This document shows, one piece after another, positions 41,549-52,149 of a DNA stretch of 64,000 nt. The notes under the pieces are model-generated. The model saw nothing but the letters and a program-made list of their open reading frames with translations. It was not told where the DNA came from and searched no databases. The translations under genes and the position numbers were made by a program. Location of the stretch: positions 234,318,556-234,382,555 of the forward strand of contig OX336398.1 of NCBI GenBank assembly GCA_946902985.2, read 5' to 3'. This DNA is from Meconema thalassinum. Its lineage: Eukaryota; Arthropoda; Insecta; Orthoptera; Tettigoniidae. The first letter of the stretch is position 1. Each line of letters starts with the position of its first letter.

Positions 41549-43700
41549 GGATAGCAAGAGGCCGAGTACCAGGAAAGGAGGATCAAAGTATAGAAACTCA
41601 AGGAAAAGGAAGTCAAGGAAGAATTCCAGAAGATAATAAGGGAAAGGAGGCCAACAGACAATCCTAAAACTGGGGTAGAGGAATGGAAGCAATTCAAAAA
41701 CACAATGGTGGAAGCTGCAGTGGCAGTATGTGGAAGAACAAGCAACAGAAAGCGGTGTAAAGAGACACCATGGCGGAATGAGAGAGTGAGAGAAGCTGAG
41801 GAAGGAAGAACAAGGCTTTCAGAGTGTGGTTCCAGGAAAGAACTGATCTGACAAGGGATGATTATAAGATAAAGAAGAAAGAAGCAAACAAGATTGTCGC
41901 AGAGGAGAGGAAGAAGTGGGTGGTAAGGTGGACAGAGATGATGGAGGAAGACAGCAGAGGAAATAAGAAAGTACTTTATGGGATGGTCAAAAGTAAGAGA
42001 AGAGGTCTGTGAGAGGATGTGGTAATGATGGACAAAAACGGAAATGAGGTACACAACAAAGAGGCACTCAAGACAGTGTGGAAAGAGTACTTTGAGGATT
42101 TGCTGAATCCAAGTGGTCATAGGGAGGAAGACAATGTATAGGAAGATGGAGAAGACAACACAGGAATGGAAAAGGACCTGACTTGGAGAGAACTGCAAAT
42201 GGCTATAGACAAGATGAAAGGAGGAAGGGCACCAGGTGTGGATGAAGTGAGTGTTGAAATGGTGAAGGCAGCAGGGGAGGTTGGGAAACAGTGGCTGTAC
42301 CGTGTGATGAGGGTGATATGGAAGGAGAAAAAGACCCCAGAAGATTGGAAGAAAGGATTAATTGTCCCAATATTTAAGAAAGGAAGCAGAATGGAGTGCA
42401 GAAATTACAGGGGAGTCACACTCATACCTCACTGTGCCAAGATATATGAAAAGATATTAGAAAGTAGAATACGAGCCAAAGTGGAGAGAAAATCGAGAGA
42501 TGAGCAGTATGGATTCAGACCTGGGAGATCAACAGTGGATCTCATATTTTCAGTGAGACAGCTCCAGGAACACCACTACGAATTTGGAGAGGATCTGCTG
42601 ATGGCCTTCCTGGACATCGAAAAGGCCTATGATATTGTGTGTAGGGAGAAGGTTTGGAAAGCAATGGAAAACATGGGAGTGGAAAAAGAGACTGTGGGCA
42701 GAGTGAAGGAGATGTATTGTGGAAGTGTGAGTTGTGTGAAAGTTGGAGGCGAAAGAACAGACTGGTTCAGACAAATGAGTGGCCTGAAACAGGGTAGTGC
42801 GCTGTCACCCCTTCTCTTTATTGTGGTTATGGACGAGGTAATGACACGGATAGCAGGAAAGATGGGAGAAGATAAGATGAAAGCAATGGTGTTTGCAGAT
42901 GATCTCATGGTCTGGGGAAACAAAGAGGAGGAAATTCAGGAGCAACTGAAGACTTGGGAAGAAACAGTGGGAGAGTACGGATGGAAGTTCAACATCAGTA
43001 AATGTGAGATCCTGTTAACGACCAGGAAAAAGGACAGACCAATGAGTGGGATAACACTTGGAGGTGGACAGCTGAAGAAGGTGGAAAGTCTCAAGTACTT
43101 GGGAGGTATAGTGGAGGAAAAAGGGAGAAATGACAAAGAGATTACGGAACGTGGCAGACAGGCAGAAGCATTTCTGAGAAGCATTAGGAGCTTAGTGTGG
43201 AATAAAGATGTCCCACAAAAAAGCAAGGAAGTGTTATACAGAAGCTACTATATCCCGATACTGACCTATGCTTCAGAAACGTGGACAATGAAGAAAAGAG
43301 ACATAAGCAGAATACAGGCAGGTGAAATGAAGTTCCTGCGAAGTAGGATCGGAGTTACAAGAAGAGACAGGGTGAGGAATGAAAAGGTCAGGGAAATGGT
43401 GAAAGAGGAGCCCTTGCATTGTAGGATTGAGACATCAAGACTGAGGTGGTATGGACACTTAAAGAGAATGGATGAGAAGAAGATTCCCAAGAGAATACAT
43501 GAGATGCAGATGCAGAAGAAACGACCAAGGGGAGGACCAAGAGATAGATGGCTGAAAGGAGTGGAGGAATGTGTCAAGAAGAGAGGCGAGGACTGGACCT
43601 GAGTGACAGCGGAGAGGTGGTGGGAAGAAAGAACTAAGTGGCGAGGCTTATGTTCCAAACAGACCCAGCCTGGGGCAGGAAACTGTACAAGATGATGATG
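41549..43700 (+). mobile_element. 5'-truncated RTE-like non-LTR retrotransposon with 12-bp target duplication
   Basis: ATAGAATGCACA occurs immediately before (41537-41548) and after (43701-43712) the element and once only in related repeat copies, so the boundaries are exact. The 3' end is GATGATGATG, a short-repeat tail usual in RTE-type elements. The 5' 600 bases contain decayed linker coding sequence; the endonuclease is absent, as expected of incomplete reverse transcription. Confidence 0.93.
42166..43602 (+). CDS. Non-LTR reverse transcriptase domain, open but lacking its N-terminal half
   Basis: The 478-residue frame is an RT with its C-terminal extension. Motifs: KGGRAPGVDEVSVE (near residue 18), RNYRGVTLIP, YGFRPGRSTVDLIF, FLDIEKAYDIV, GLKQGSALSPLLF and the catalytic FADD at residues 243-246; then KYLGGIV, YASETWTMKKRD, RRDRVRNEKVR, RLRWYGHLKRMDEKKIP and PRGGPRDRWLKG. 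The last motifs place it among RTE-like or related elements, with no RNase H. All catalytic residues seem present, but upstream coding sequence (41549-42165) has stops and the APE endonuclease is missing, so the element is not autonomous. The first ATG of the frame is an internal methionine, not a native start. Confidence 0.88.
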   Translation: MEKDLTWRELQMAIDKMKGGRAPGVDEVSVEMVKAAGEVGKQWLYRVMRVIWKEKKTPEDWKKGLIVPIFKKGSRMECRNYRGVTLIPHCAKIYEKILESRIRAKVERKSRDEQYGFRPGRSTVDLIFSVRQLQEHHYEFGEDLLMAFLDIEKAYDIVCREKVWKAMENMGVEKETVGRVKEMYCGSVSCVKVGGERTDWFRQMSGLKQGSALSPLLFIVVMDEVMTRIAGKMGEDKMKAMVFADDLMVWGNKEEEIQEQLKTWEETVGEYGWKFNISKCEILLTTRKKDRPMSGITLGGGQLKKVESLKYLGGIVEEKGRNDKEITERGRQAEAFLRSIRSLVWNKDVPQKSKEVLYRSYYIPILTYASETWTMKKRDISRIQAGEMKFLRSRIGVTRRDRVRNEKVREMVKEEPLHCRIETSRLRWYGHLKRMDEKKIPKRIHEMQMQKKRPRGGPRDRWLKGVEECVKKRGEDWT

Positions 43701-43712
43701 ATAGAATGCACA

Positions 43713-43950
43713 TACAAAATTTGGTTGAAATCTAATGGATAGTATGGGCATTACATGCTGTTTGATATTGGATTTATCGGTGTGCCTTAAATCATGTTGG
43801 GAACAATGTCATGAATGTGATGCTCAGAATTAATCTGAAATATTAGGCTACGAGCTATTATAGTGCCAATTTTGGACACAATCCATTTGTTAGTATAGAA
43901 GTTACATGCATCAAGGCCATAAAAATAATCTTTGGTTCCCCAGAAGAAAT
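43713..43950 (+). repeat. Continuation of the 285-bp repeat unit interrupted by the RTE-like element
   Basis: TACAAAATTTGGTTGAAATC, GCCAATTTTGGACACAATCC and TTGTTAGTATAGAAGTTACATG follow in the same order as at 61000-61170. Joined to 41390-41536 it makes one unit. Confidence 0.85.
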
Positions 43951-44545
43951 TTGTTGAGATTAGTCTGGATGACTCAACCTTCAGCATCTTTGTCCTTATG
44001 ATAGGTGATTGGTACACAGATCACTCTGTGTTCACGCACAAAAAACAGAGTTATGCCGTGGTGTGTGTGGATGGAGATAGCTGCACAACAAGTCAACAAT
44101 CACAATTAGTAAAGATCAATAGAATCCACTGCGTGTCTATACGATTCCAAGAGAAACACAATTATTCACCATGATTAATGAGTCTCAATATCGGCTCGTT
44201 TAGCTGAGAAATTATATTACTTCTAACTTCCTTTGTGTTATTGTGATTTATGAGGAAGTTGATAAACATCACCCTCGCCCGACTATCACTTTTGGCTTCA
44301 TGTTAACTCTACTATATGTGTGTGACAGTGAACAATTTATTCAATAGCTCCACACTTTTGTGTTTCTACACATGTAGTAGTGTTGCCCAGGGCAAGGGGG
44401 ATGGGGTTAATGTATAGGGGCCCGTAAGCAATGAGGGCTTGCTAGGAGCGCATGTTAGTTTCAGTTCATTGTTGCTACTGTTGTCATCATCATCAGGACT
44501 TCGCTCCAACAAGCCGGGTGCGGTAGTTCAAAACCCTCTTCCAAT
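43951..44545. other. No gene; short dispersed repeat
   Basis: 44160-44215 (ATTATTCACCATGATTAATG, GAGAAATTATATT) recurs at 54075-54140. CATCATCATCAGG at 44486 could be the tail of a small minus-strand non-LTR fragment, but the supporting coding sequence is too short to call. Confidence 0.4.
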
Positions 44546-44549
44546 TTGC

Positions 44550-45040
44550 TTTATCCATCCATCAGATGGCAGCCAGCTACAAAGTATCTGGGAATTACGC
44601 TTGATCAAGGCCTTATTTTCGCACAGGAGGTCACCCAGCGCGCAAACCGAGCGAAAGCGATCCAAGCGCAACTCTGGCCTCTTATGAATTCTCAGAGTGC
44701 ACTAGATGACATGAGCAGACTTCTCACATACAGCACCATTGTGCAACCTGTTATGGAATATGCCAGTCCCGCATGGGGCTTTGCTGCCCCCTCTACCATC
44801 AATAAACTTCAGGTCGTTCAGAACAAAGCACTGCGCAGGATATCGGGCGCCCCCTGGTACGTGCGCAACATTCAACTACACAATTAATACGGTCTACCGA
44901 CCATCAGTGAAAGAATTCACGGACAGGCAGTTAGACTCTATAGAACAGATACACTAAGTACAAACCCACTCATAAACAGGTTGGGTGATTACCAAGCCCG
45001 GGGGAGCCGTCATACGAGCCCCCGCCATCTTATAGAATGA
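44550..45040 (+). pseudogene. Jockey-clade RT C-terminal fragment
   Basis: Plus-strand frames give KYLGITLDQGLIFAQEV, QLWPLMNSQSALDD, TYSTIVQPVMEYASPAWG, NKLQVVQNKALRRISGAPWYVRN and, after a frame break near 44.88 kb, RIHGQAVRLYRTD and NPLINRLGDYQARGSRHT. This is the region after the RT core in Jockey-type elements (P-MEY-SPAWG, VQNK-LR-I--APWYVRN). The catalytic core is absent. Confidence 0.85.
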
Positions 45041-45293
45041 TTTTCCTCTTCATACCAAAGTCGCTACTATAGCACACCTTTTCTTCTCTTAAGAACTTTC
45101 TATTTCCGATTTCTTCTCTAATCTTAGATTTTCTCAGAACTTTCACCTTTACTATCCTTTCTATATTTTGTATTTCATGATCTCAGGTCATATTCTGGCC
45201 AATTTGCTTCCATTGTAATCACCCAATTACCCTTTATCCATCCATAGCTGTCCTTAGGTTATAGTATGCCAGTTTCCACCTCTCTTCTCTACA

Positions 45294-45599
45294 TAATAAC
45301 CCCTGGCACTACAGCCGGGGAAGGGCCTAGGCCTACCAAGCGACCACTACCCAGCCATTTGGCTTGCAGATATTGGGGTGACGCGTGATCAGCGCATCGG
45401 GTCCTCTCAGCCGTTAATCTTGGTTTTCGCGATCGGAGCACTGCCTCACTGTCGACAGCTACTCAATTGTCCTCACGAGGTTGAGTGCACCCCGTTCCAG
45501 CCATCATGTCAGTTTCTAAAATCCCTGACGGAGCCGGGAATCGAACCCGGGGCATCCGGGTGAGAGATAGGTGCGCTACCCCAACACCACGGGGCCGGA
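45294..45599 (-). repeat. SINE family A, full copy, 16-bp target duplications
   Basis: On the minus strand it starts CCGGCCCCGTGGTGTTGGGG, with tRNA-like A-box sequence, then B box GGGTTCGATTCCC, a body, and a TTATTA end. ACCTCTCTTCTCTACA flanks it exactly at 45278-45293 and 45600-45615. A second copy on the plus strand lies at 58723-59035. It needs a partner LINE for mobility. Confidence 0.95.
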
Positions 45600-45752
45600 A
45601 CCTCTCTTCTCTACAACCTTTGAAACTTGTTTCACCCATAAGTCTCGAGGTCGTCCTCGGGGTCTTTTGCCAGGAACTACTCTTTCAAAATAAGCTCTAG
45701 GAGTTAATTGTGGAACCATTCTTTTCATATGGCCATACCACCGTAGTCTGTA

Positions 45753-46097
45753 CCGGGTGAGTTACCCGTGGTCGTTACGGCATGACTGCTGGCAGTCGCT
45801 CACATCCGGAAGGCGAGGAGGTTCCAATCCCCCCGCCGGCAACCTTGAAGATGGTCTTCTGTGGTTTCCCATCTTCCTTCCAGGCAAATGCCGGGGTTGG
45901 TCCCTAACTATAGGCCACAGCCGCTACCTTCCAACTCCTTGTCCTTACATTCAAACTTTCCTCCCCAGACAACACTCCACACGCGACGGTACGTGTAGCT
46001 CACCCATTGGGTGTCCACCTCGAAGCAGCTACAAAAAACTGGCGAGCCGAACATGTCCTCGGACACTCCCGGCACTAAAAGCCATACGCTAAAAAAA
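45753..46097 (+). repeat. SINE family B, full copy, 16-bp target duplications and poly(A)
   Basis: Head TGAGTTACCCGTGGTCGTTACGG resembles an A box, and GGAGGTTCCAATCCC a B box. The body is followed by CACTAAAAGCC and an A8 tail. ACCACCGTAGTCTGTA flanks it at 45737-45752 and 46098-46113. A 3' fragment on the opposite strand is at 15509-15615. Its A tail and different body set it apart from families A and C. Confidence 0.93.
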
Positions 46098-46255
46098 ACC
46101 ACCGTAGTCTGTAGAGTTCCATTAATTCATAAAGGCTTCTTTCCAATCCAAGCCCTCCTTATTTTATCCTTCCTTGCCCTTTATATGCAGGAACAAAGGA
46201 ACTTCATTTCAGCAGCCTGTAGACGGCTACTTTTGTATTATGTAAAATTTTGGAT

Positions 46256-47764
46256 ATAACTTACAATCTGTCCGAGGCTTACCTGAGTAAGTATGTCGAT
46301 TTATCTACGTCAAAATGGACTTCCCTTGCTGTCAAATCACTGTGATATTCATGTGCCGTTGATAAGTTGTAGATAAGTTTGCTAGTGTTCCAAGATGACT
46401 TAATTTGGTTTTCTTTATACCATACAAATTTTTCAAAGTTTTTAATTCATAATTAGTTAACTCTTGTGAAAAGTTTGTTTAATTCAATTTATAGGAATCA
46501 ATATAATTATATAGAAAATTCACGCTTCTACATCAAAATTCATGGATTGTAATTATTAGTAATAATGACGCTCGATAATTTTCTGCATATAACAGTGTAT
46601 TATGACTCTAGTTCATTTGCAAATGTTCCAAAATTCAAAAGTGTAATGCTACTTATTCTTCATTACGAAATTAAAGTGAAGGCATACAGAATTGCATGTT
46701 ATGTGTATTAATGCATTTTTCAAAGTATATTTCTTAAAATAAATGCTGAAATTCTATGAAAGAAGATTCGAATGGATTTCCTTTTAAAATTATGATTGCA
46801 TCAAACGTTTTTCTCAAAATGGCAATGTTTTTCCGAAATAGAGGATAGTAATAATTAAACGTATTTCATGGGGGCCACGAGAAAATTATTTCGTAGGGGC
46901 CCTCAAATCCTGTCGTCGTTGCCCACTAACATGTTCCATGTTTTGCCCATACTGCATTGATTCTTTGGATTCACTCACTCCAAGCAAACACAGTGATTGC
47001 TATCATATATAAAACACCGAGAAACTTACCCCAATTAAAACATCAATAATCACAATCACATACATTGCTACATTCATCAGAATAACATATTTTATCAAAT
47101 ATATGGGGCTTAGTCTATTATCAAGAGTTGCCGGTACTAGCAGTTAATATTTAACGTAGGCAGAGATGAGGAGTTACTCGATATTTTGTATCGCTGTGAT
47201 TAGTAACGTTTATTTTTAGGGTAACAACGTTACTAAATATAACTCTTCCTATAACAACGTTACTTTAACAGGAACGATGTTACGAAAATGATCGTTACTT
47301 TTTCAATATGGAGCTTAGATTATCCTGGATGTAGAGAGTGAATAGTGGTGAATAACCTTTAAAAAATGGACCTGAAAGATTTATTCTTGTCTCATTTAGG
47401 GATTACAGCGACAATAATACCATCCCGGGTAATTGAATGTGTGTGTGTGGAATATAACTGATAACCTGCATTATTATAGTGGCCGTACTAGTGGACGTGC
47501 TTGTAACTTGGGGTTCAATTTTGAAATGCTGATTTTCATTCCATATTTACTACATTTCTAACATGTACTCTGCACACGCTCTGTCATCAGCATAACCAAG
47601 ACTGTATTCCTGGTTTCCACCTAATTGTATCCAACCCAGACAGTTTATTCCCTTCTAATGTTATTCTTATTATTAGAATCTACAAGGATATGCTTTAGGC
47701 TAGAGACTGTCTATAATCGACGTCGAAATAAATTCCGACTGGTGATTGAGTACCATCGAATCAT
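46256..47764. other. No gene; possible hAT end at 47160
   Basis: AT-rich. CAGAGATGAGGAGTTACTCG at about 47160, followed by repeated AACGTTAC words to 47300, resembles the terminal sequence of hAT elements (CAGAGATGGG-AGTAAC type), but no partner end was found. 47330-47430 resembles 19120-19240. Confidence 0.4.
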
Positions 47765-50700
47765 GAGCAAGCAGACTTAGATCCCAGTTTTTGAAGCGTG
47801 TTATATTGTCAACTAGTTACCACGGCAAAAATGGCAAGCAGAATTAAATCCTAGTTGTTGAAGCGTGTTGTACCGATAACTAGTTACCATGGCAAAAAGG
47901 GCAAGTAGACTTAGATCCCAGTTGTTGAAGCGTGCTGTATCGATAACTAGTTACCATGGCAACAAGGGCAAGCAGATTTTAGATCCCAGTTGTTGAAGCG
48001 TGCTGTATCGATAACTAGTTACCATGACAACAAGGGCATGTAGACTTATATCCCAGTTGTTGAAGCGTGTTGTATCGATTACTAGCTACCATGGCAACAA
48101 GGACAAGCAGACTTTGATCCCAGTTGTTGAAGCGTGTTACATTGTCAACTAGTTACCATGGCAACAAGGACAAGTAGAATTAGATCCCAGTTGTTGAAGC
48201 GTGCTGTATCGATAACTAGTTACCATGGCAACAAGGGCAAGCAGACTTAGATCCCAGTTGTTGAAGCGTGCTGTATCGATAACTAGTTACCATGGCAACA
48301 AGGGCATGTAGACTTATATCCCAGTTGTTGAAGCGTGCTGTATCGATAACTAGTTACCATGGCAACAAGGGCAAGCAGACTTAGATCCCAGTTGTTGAAG
48401 CGTGTTACATTGTCAACTAGTTACCATGGCAACAAGGACAAGTAGACTTAGATCCCAGTTGTTGAAGCGTGTTACATTGTCAACTAGTTACCATGACAAC
48501 AAGGACAAGTAGACTTATATCCCAGTTGTTGAAGCGTGCTGTATCGATAACTAGTTACCGTGGCAACAAGGGCAAGCAGAGATAGATCCCAGTTGTTGAA
48601 GCGTGCTGTATCGATAACTAGTTACCATGGCAACAAGGGCATGTAGACTTATATCCCAGTTGTTGAAGCGTGCTGTATCGATAACTAGTTACCATGGCAA
48701 CAAGGGCAAGCAGACTTAGATCCCAGTTGTTGAAGCGTGTTACATTGTCAACTAGTTACCATGGCAACATGGAAAAGTAGACTTAGATCCCAGTTGTTGA
48801 AGCGTGCTGTATCGATAACTAGTTACCATGGCAACAAGGGCAAGCAGACTTAGATCCCAGTTGTTGAAGCGTGCTGTATCGATGACTAGTTACCGTGGCA
48901 ACAAGGGCAAGCAGACTTAGATCCCAGTTGTTGTTGCGTGTTTAATCGATAACTAGTTACCATGGCATCAAGAGCAAGCAGACTTAGATCCCAGTTGTTG
49001 AAGCATGTTGCATCAAAAACTAGTTACCATGGCAACAATGACAAGCAGACTTAGATCCCAATTGTTGATGCGTGTTTTATCGATAACTACTTACCATGGC
49101 ATCAAGGGCAAGCAGACTTAGATCCCAGTTGTAGAAGCATGTTGCATCAAAAACTAGTTACCATGGCAACAAGGGCAAGCAGAGATATATCCCAGTTGTT
49201 GAAGCGTGCTGTATCGATAACTAGTTACCATGGCAACACGGGCAAGCAGACTTAGATCCTAGTTGTTGAAGCATGTTGTATCGACAACTAGTTACCATGG
49301 CAACAAGGGCAAGCAGAGTTATATCCCAGTTGTTGAAGCGTGCTGTATCGATAACTAGTTACCATGGCGACAAGGGCAAGCAGACTTAGATCCTAGTTGT
49401 TGAAGCATGTTGTATCGACAACTAGTTACCATGGCAACAAGGGCAAGCAGAGTTATATCCCAGTTGTTGAAGCGTGCTGTATCGATAACTAGTTACCACG
49501 GCAACAATGGCAAGCAGACTTAGATCCTAGTTGTTGAAGCATGTTGTATCGACAACTAGTTACCATGGCAACAAGGGCAAGCAGAGTTATATCCAGTTGT
49601 TGAAGCGTGCTGTATCGATAACTAGTTATCACGGCAACAAGGGCAAGCAGACTTAGATCCTAGTTGTTGAAGCGAGTTGTATCGATAACTAGTTACCATG
49701 GCAACAATGGCAAGCAGACTTATATCCCAGTTGTTGAAGCGTGCTGTATCGATAACTAGTTACCATGGCAACAAGGGCAAGCAGACTTAGATCCTAGTTG
49801 TTGAAGCGTGTTGTATCAATAACTAGTTACCATGGCAACAAGGGCAAGCAGACTTAGATCCCAGTTGTTGAAGCGTGCTGTATCGATAACTAGTTACCAT
49901 GGCAACAAGACCGGGCAGACTTGGGTAGATCCCAGTTGTTGAAGCGTGTTGTATCGACAACTAGTTTCCATGGCAACAAGGGCAAGCAGACTTAGATTCT
50001 AGTTGTTGAAGCATGTTGTATCGACAACTAGTTACCATGGCAACAATGGCAAGCAGACTTATATCCCAGTTGTTGAAGCGTGCTGTATCGATAACTAGTT
50101 ACCATGGCAACACGGGCAAGCAGACTTAGATCCTAGTTGTTGAAGCATGTTGTATCGACAACTAGTTACCATGGCAACAAGGGCAAGCAGAGTTATATCC
50201 CAGTTGTTGAAGCGTGCTGTATCGATAACTAGTTACCATGGCAACAAGGGCAAGCAGACTTAGATCCTAGTTGTTGAAGCATGTTGTATCGACAACTAGT
50301 TACCATGGCAACAAGGGCAAGCAGAGTTATATCCCAGTTGTTGAAGCGTGCTGTATCGATAACTAGTTACCATGGCAACAAGGGCAAGCAGACTTAGATC
50401 CTAGTTGTTGAAGCATGTTGTATCGACAACTAGTTACCATGGCAACAAGGGCAAGCAGAGTTATATCCAGTTGTTGAAGCGTGCTGTATCGATAACTAGT
50501 TATCACGGCAACAAGGGCAAGCAGACTTAGATCCTAGTTGTTGAAGCGTGTTGTATCGATAACTAGTTACCATGGCAACAATGGCAAGCAGACTTATATC
50601 CCAGTTGTTGAAGCGTGCTGTATCGATAACTAGTTACCATGGCAACAAGGGCAAGCAGACTTAGATCCTAGTTGTTGAAGCGTGTTGTATCAATAACTAG

Positions 50701-52149
50701 TTACCATGGCAACAAGGGCAAGCAGACTTAGATCCCAGTTGTTGAAGCGTGCTGTATCGATAACTAGTTACCATGGCAACAAGACCGGGCAATCTTGGGT
50801 AGATCCCAGTTGTTGAAGCGTGTTGTATCGACAACTAGTTACCATGGCAACAAGGGCAAGCAGACTTAGATCCTAGTTGTTGAAGCATGTTGTATCGACA
50901 ACTAGTTACCATGGCAACAATGGCAAGCAGACTTATATCCCAGTTGTTGGAGCGTGCTGTATCGATAACTAGTTACCATGGCAACAAGGGCAAGCAGACT
51001 TAGATCCTAGTTGTTGAAGCATGTTGTATCGACAACTAGTTACCATGGCAACAAGGGCAAGCAGTGTTATATCCCAGTTGTTGAAGCGTGCTGTATCGAT
51101 AACTAGTTACCATGGCAACAAGGGCAAGCAGACTTAGATCCTAGTTGTTGAAGCATGTTGTATCGACAACTAGTTACCATGGCAACAAGGGCAAGCAGAG
51201 TTATATCCCAGTTGTTGAAGCGTGCTGTATCGATAACTAGTTACCATGGCAACAAAGGCAAGCAGACTTAGATCCTAGTTGTTGAAGCCTGTTGTATCGA
51301 CAACTAGTTACCATGGCAACAAGGGCAAGCAGAGTTATATCCCAGTTGTTGAAGCGTGCTGTATCGATAACTAGTTATCATGGCAACAAGGGCAAGCAGA
51401 CTTAGATCCTAGTTGTTGAAGCGTGTTGTATCGACAACTAGTTACCATGGCAACAAGGGCAAGCAGAGTTATATCCCAGTTGTTGAAGCGTGCTGTATCG
51501 ATAACTAGTTATCATGGCAACAAGGGCAAGCAGACTTAGATCCTAGTTGTTGAAGCGTGCTGTATCGATAACTAGTTACCATGGCAACACGGGCAAGCAG
51601 ACTTAGATCCAAGTTGTTGTAGCGTGTTGTATCGATAACTAGTTACCATGGCAACAAGACCGGGCAGACTTGGGTAGATCCCAGTTGTTGAAGCGTGTTG
51701 TATCGACAACTAGTTACCATGGCAACAAGGGCAAGCAGACATAGATCCTAGTTGTTGAAGCGTGTTGTATCGATAACTAGTTACCATGGCAACAATGGCA
51801 AGCAGACTTATATCCCAGTTGTTGAAGCGTGCTGTATCAATAACTAGTTACCATGGCAACAAGGGCAAGCAGACTTAGATCCCAGTTGTTGAAGCGTGCT
51901 GTATCGATAACTAGTTACCATGGCAACAAGACCGGGCAGACTTGGGTAGATCCCAGTTGTTGAAGCGTGTTTTATCGACAACTAGTTACCATGGCAACAA
52001 GGGCAAGCAGACTTAGATCCTAGTTGTTGAAGCGTGTTGTATCGATAACTAGTTACCATGGCAACAATGGCAATCAGACTTATATCCCATTTGTTGAAGC
52101 GTGCTGTATCGATAACTAGTTACCGTGGCAACAAAGGCAAGCAGACTTA
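47765..52149 (+). repeat. 67-bp minisatellite, main block, about 65 copies
   Basis: The monomer contains CAGTTGTTGAAGCGTGCTG, TATCGATAACTAG, TTACCATGGCAACAAGGGC and AAGCAGACTTAGATCC. Variants differ at a few fixed sites (TATCGATA or TATCGACA; GCGTGCTG or GCATGTTG; GACTTAGATCC or GAGTTATATCC). From about 49.15 kb the variants alternate, giving a 134-bp dimer. A marked variant, GACCGGGCAGACTTGGG, occurs at 49909, 50783, 51658 and 51930: the first three are 874-875 bases apart, i.e. thirteen monomers, so a longer block was duplicated as a unit. No coding potential. Confidence 0.97.

Larger units (their letters stand above)
45170..46255 (-). pseudogene. Decayed non-LTR RT C-terminal region, split twice by SINEs
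   Basis: Once the two SINEs (45294-45599 and 45753-46097) are set aside, the minus strand keeps remnants of an RTE-like C-terminal region: LQAAEMKFL-CS near 46.21 kb, ARKDKIRRAWI near 46.16 kb, WPYEKNG near 45.73 kb, and RGGNWHT near 45.28 kb. Several stops and frame changes are present. It resembles the C-terminal part of the 42166-43602 protein (AGEMKFLRSR, WYGHLKRM, KKRGEDW) but is much older. Confidence 0.65.

Noticed and set aside
41530..42198. 222-residue minus-strand frame with hydrophobic segments resembling a membrane protein
   Set aside because: It lies opposite decayed RT linker sequence that is A/G-rich on the plus strand, which yields a hydrophobic antisense frame by composition.
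42550..43751. Minus-strand frames of 74-161 residues opposite the RT gene
   Set aside because: Antisense shadows of the plus-strand reverse transcriptase, leucine/serine-rich without motifs.
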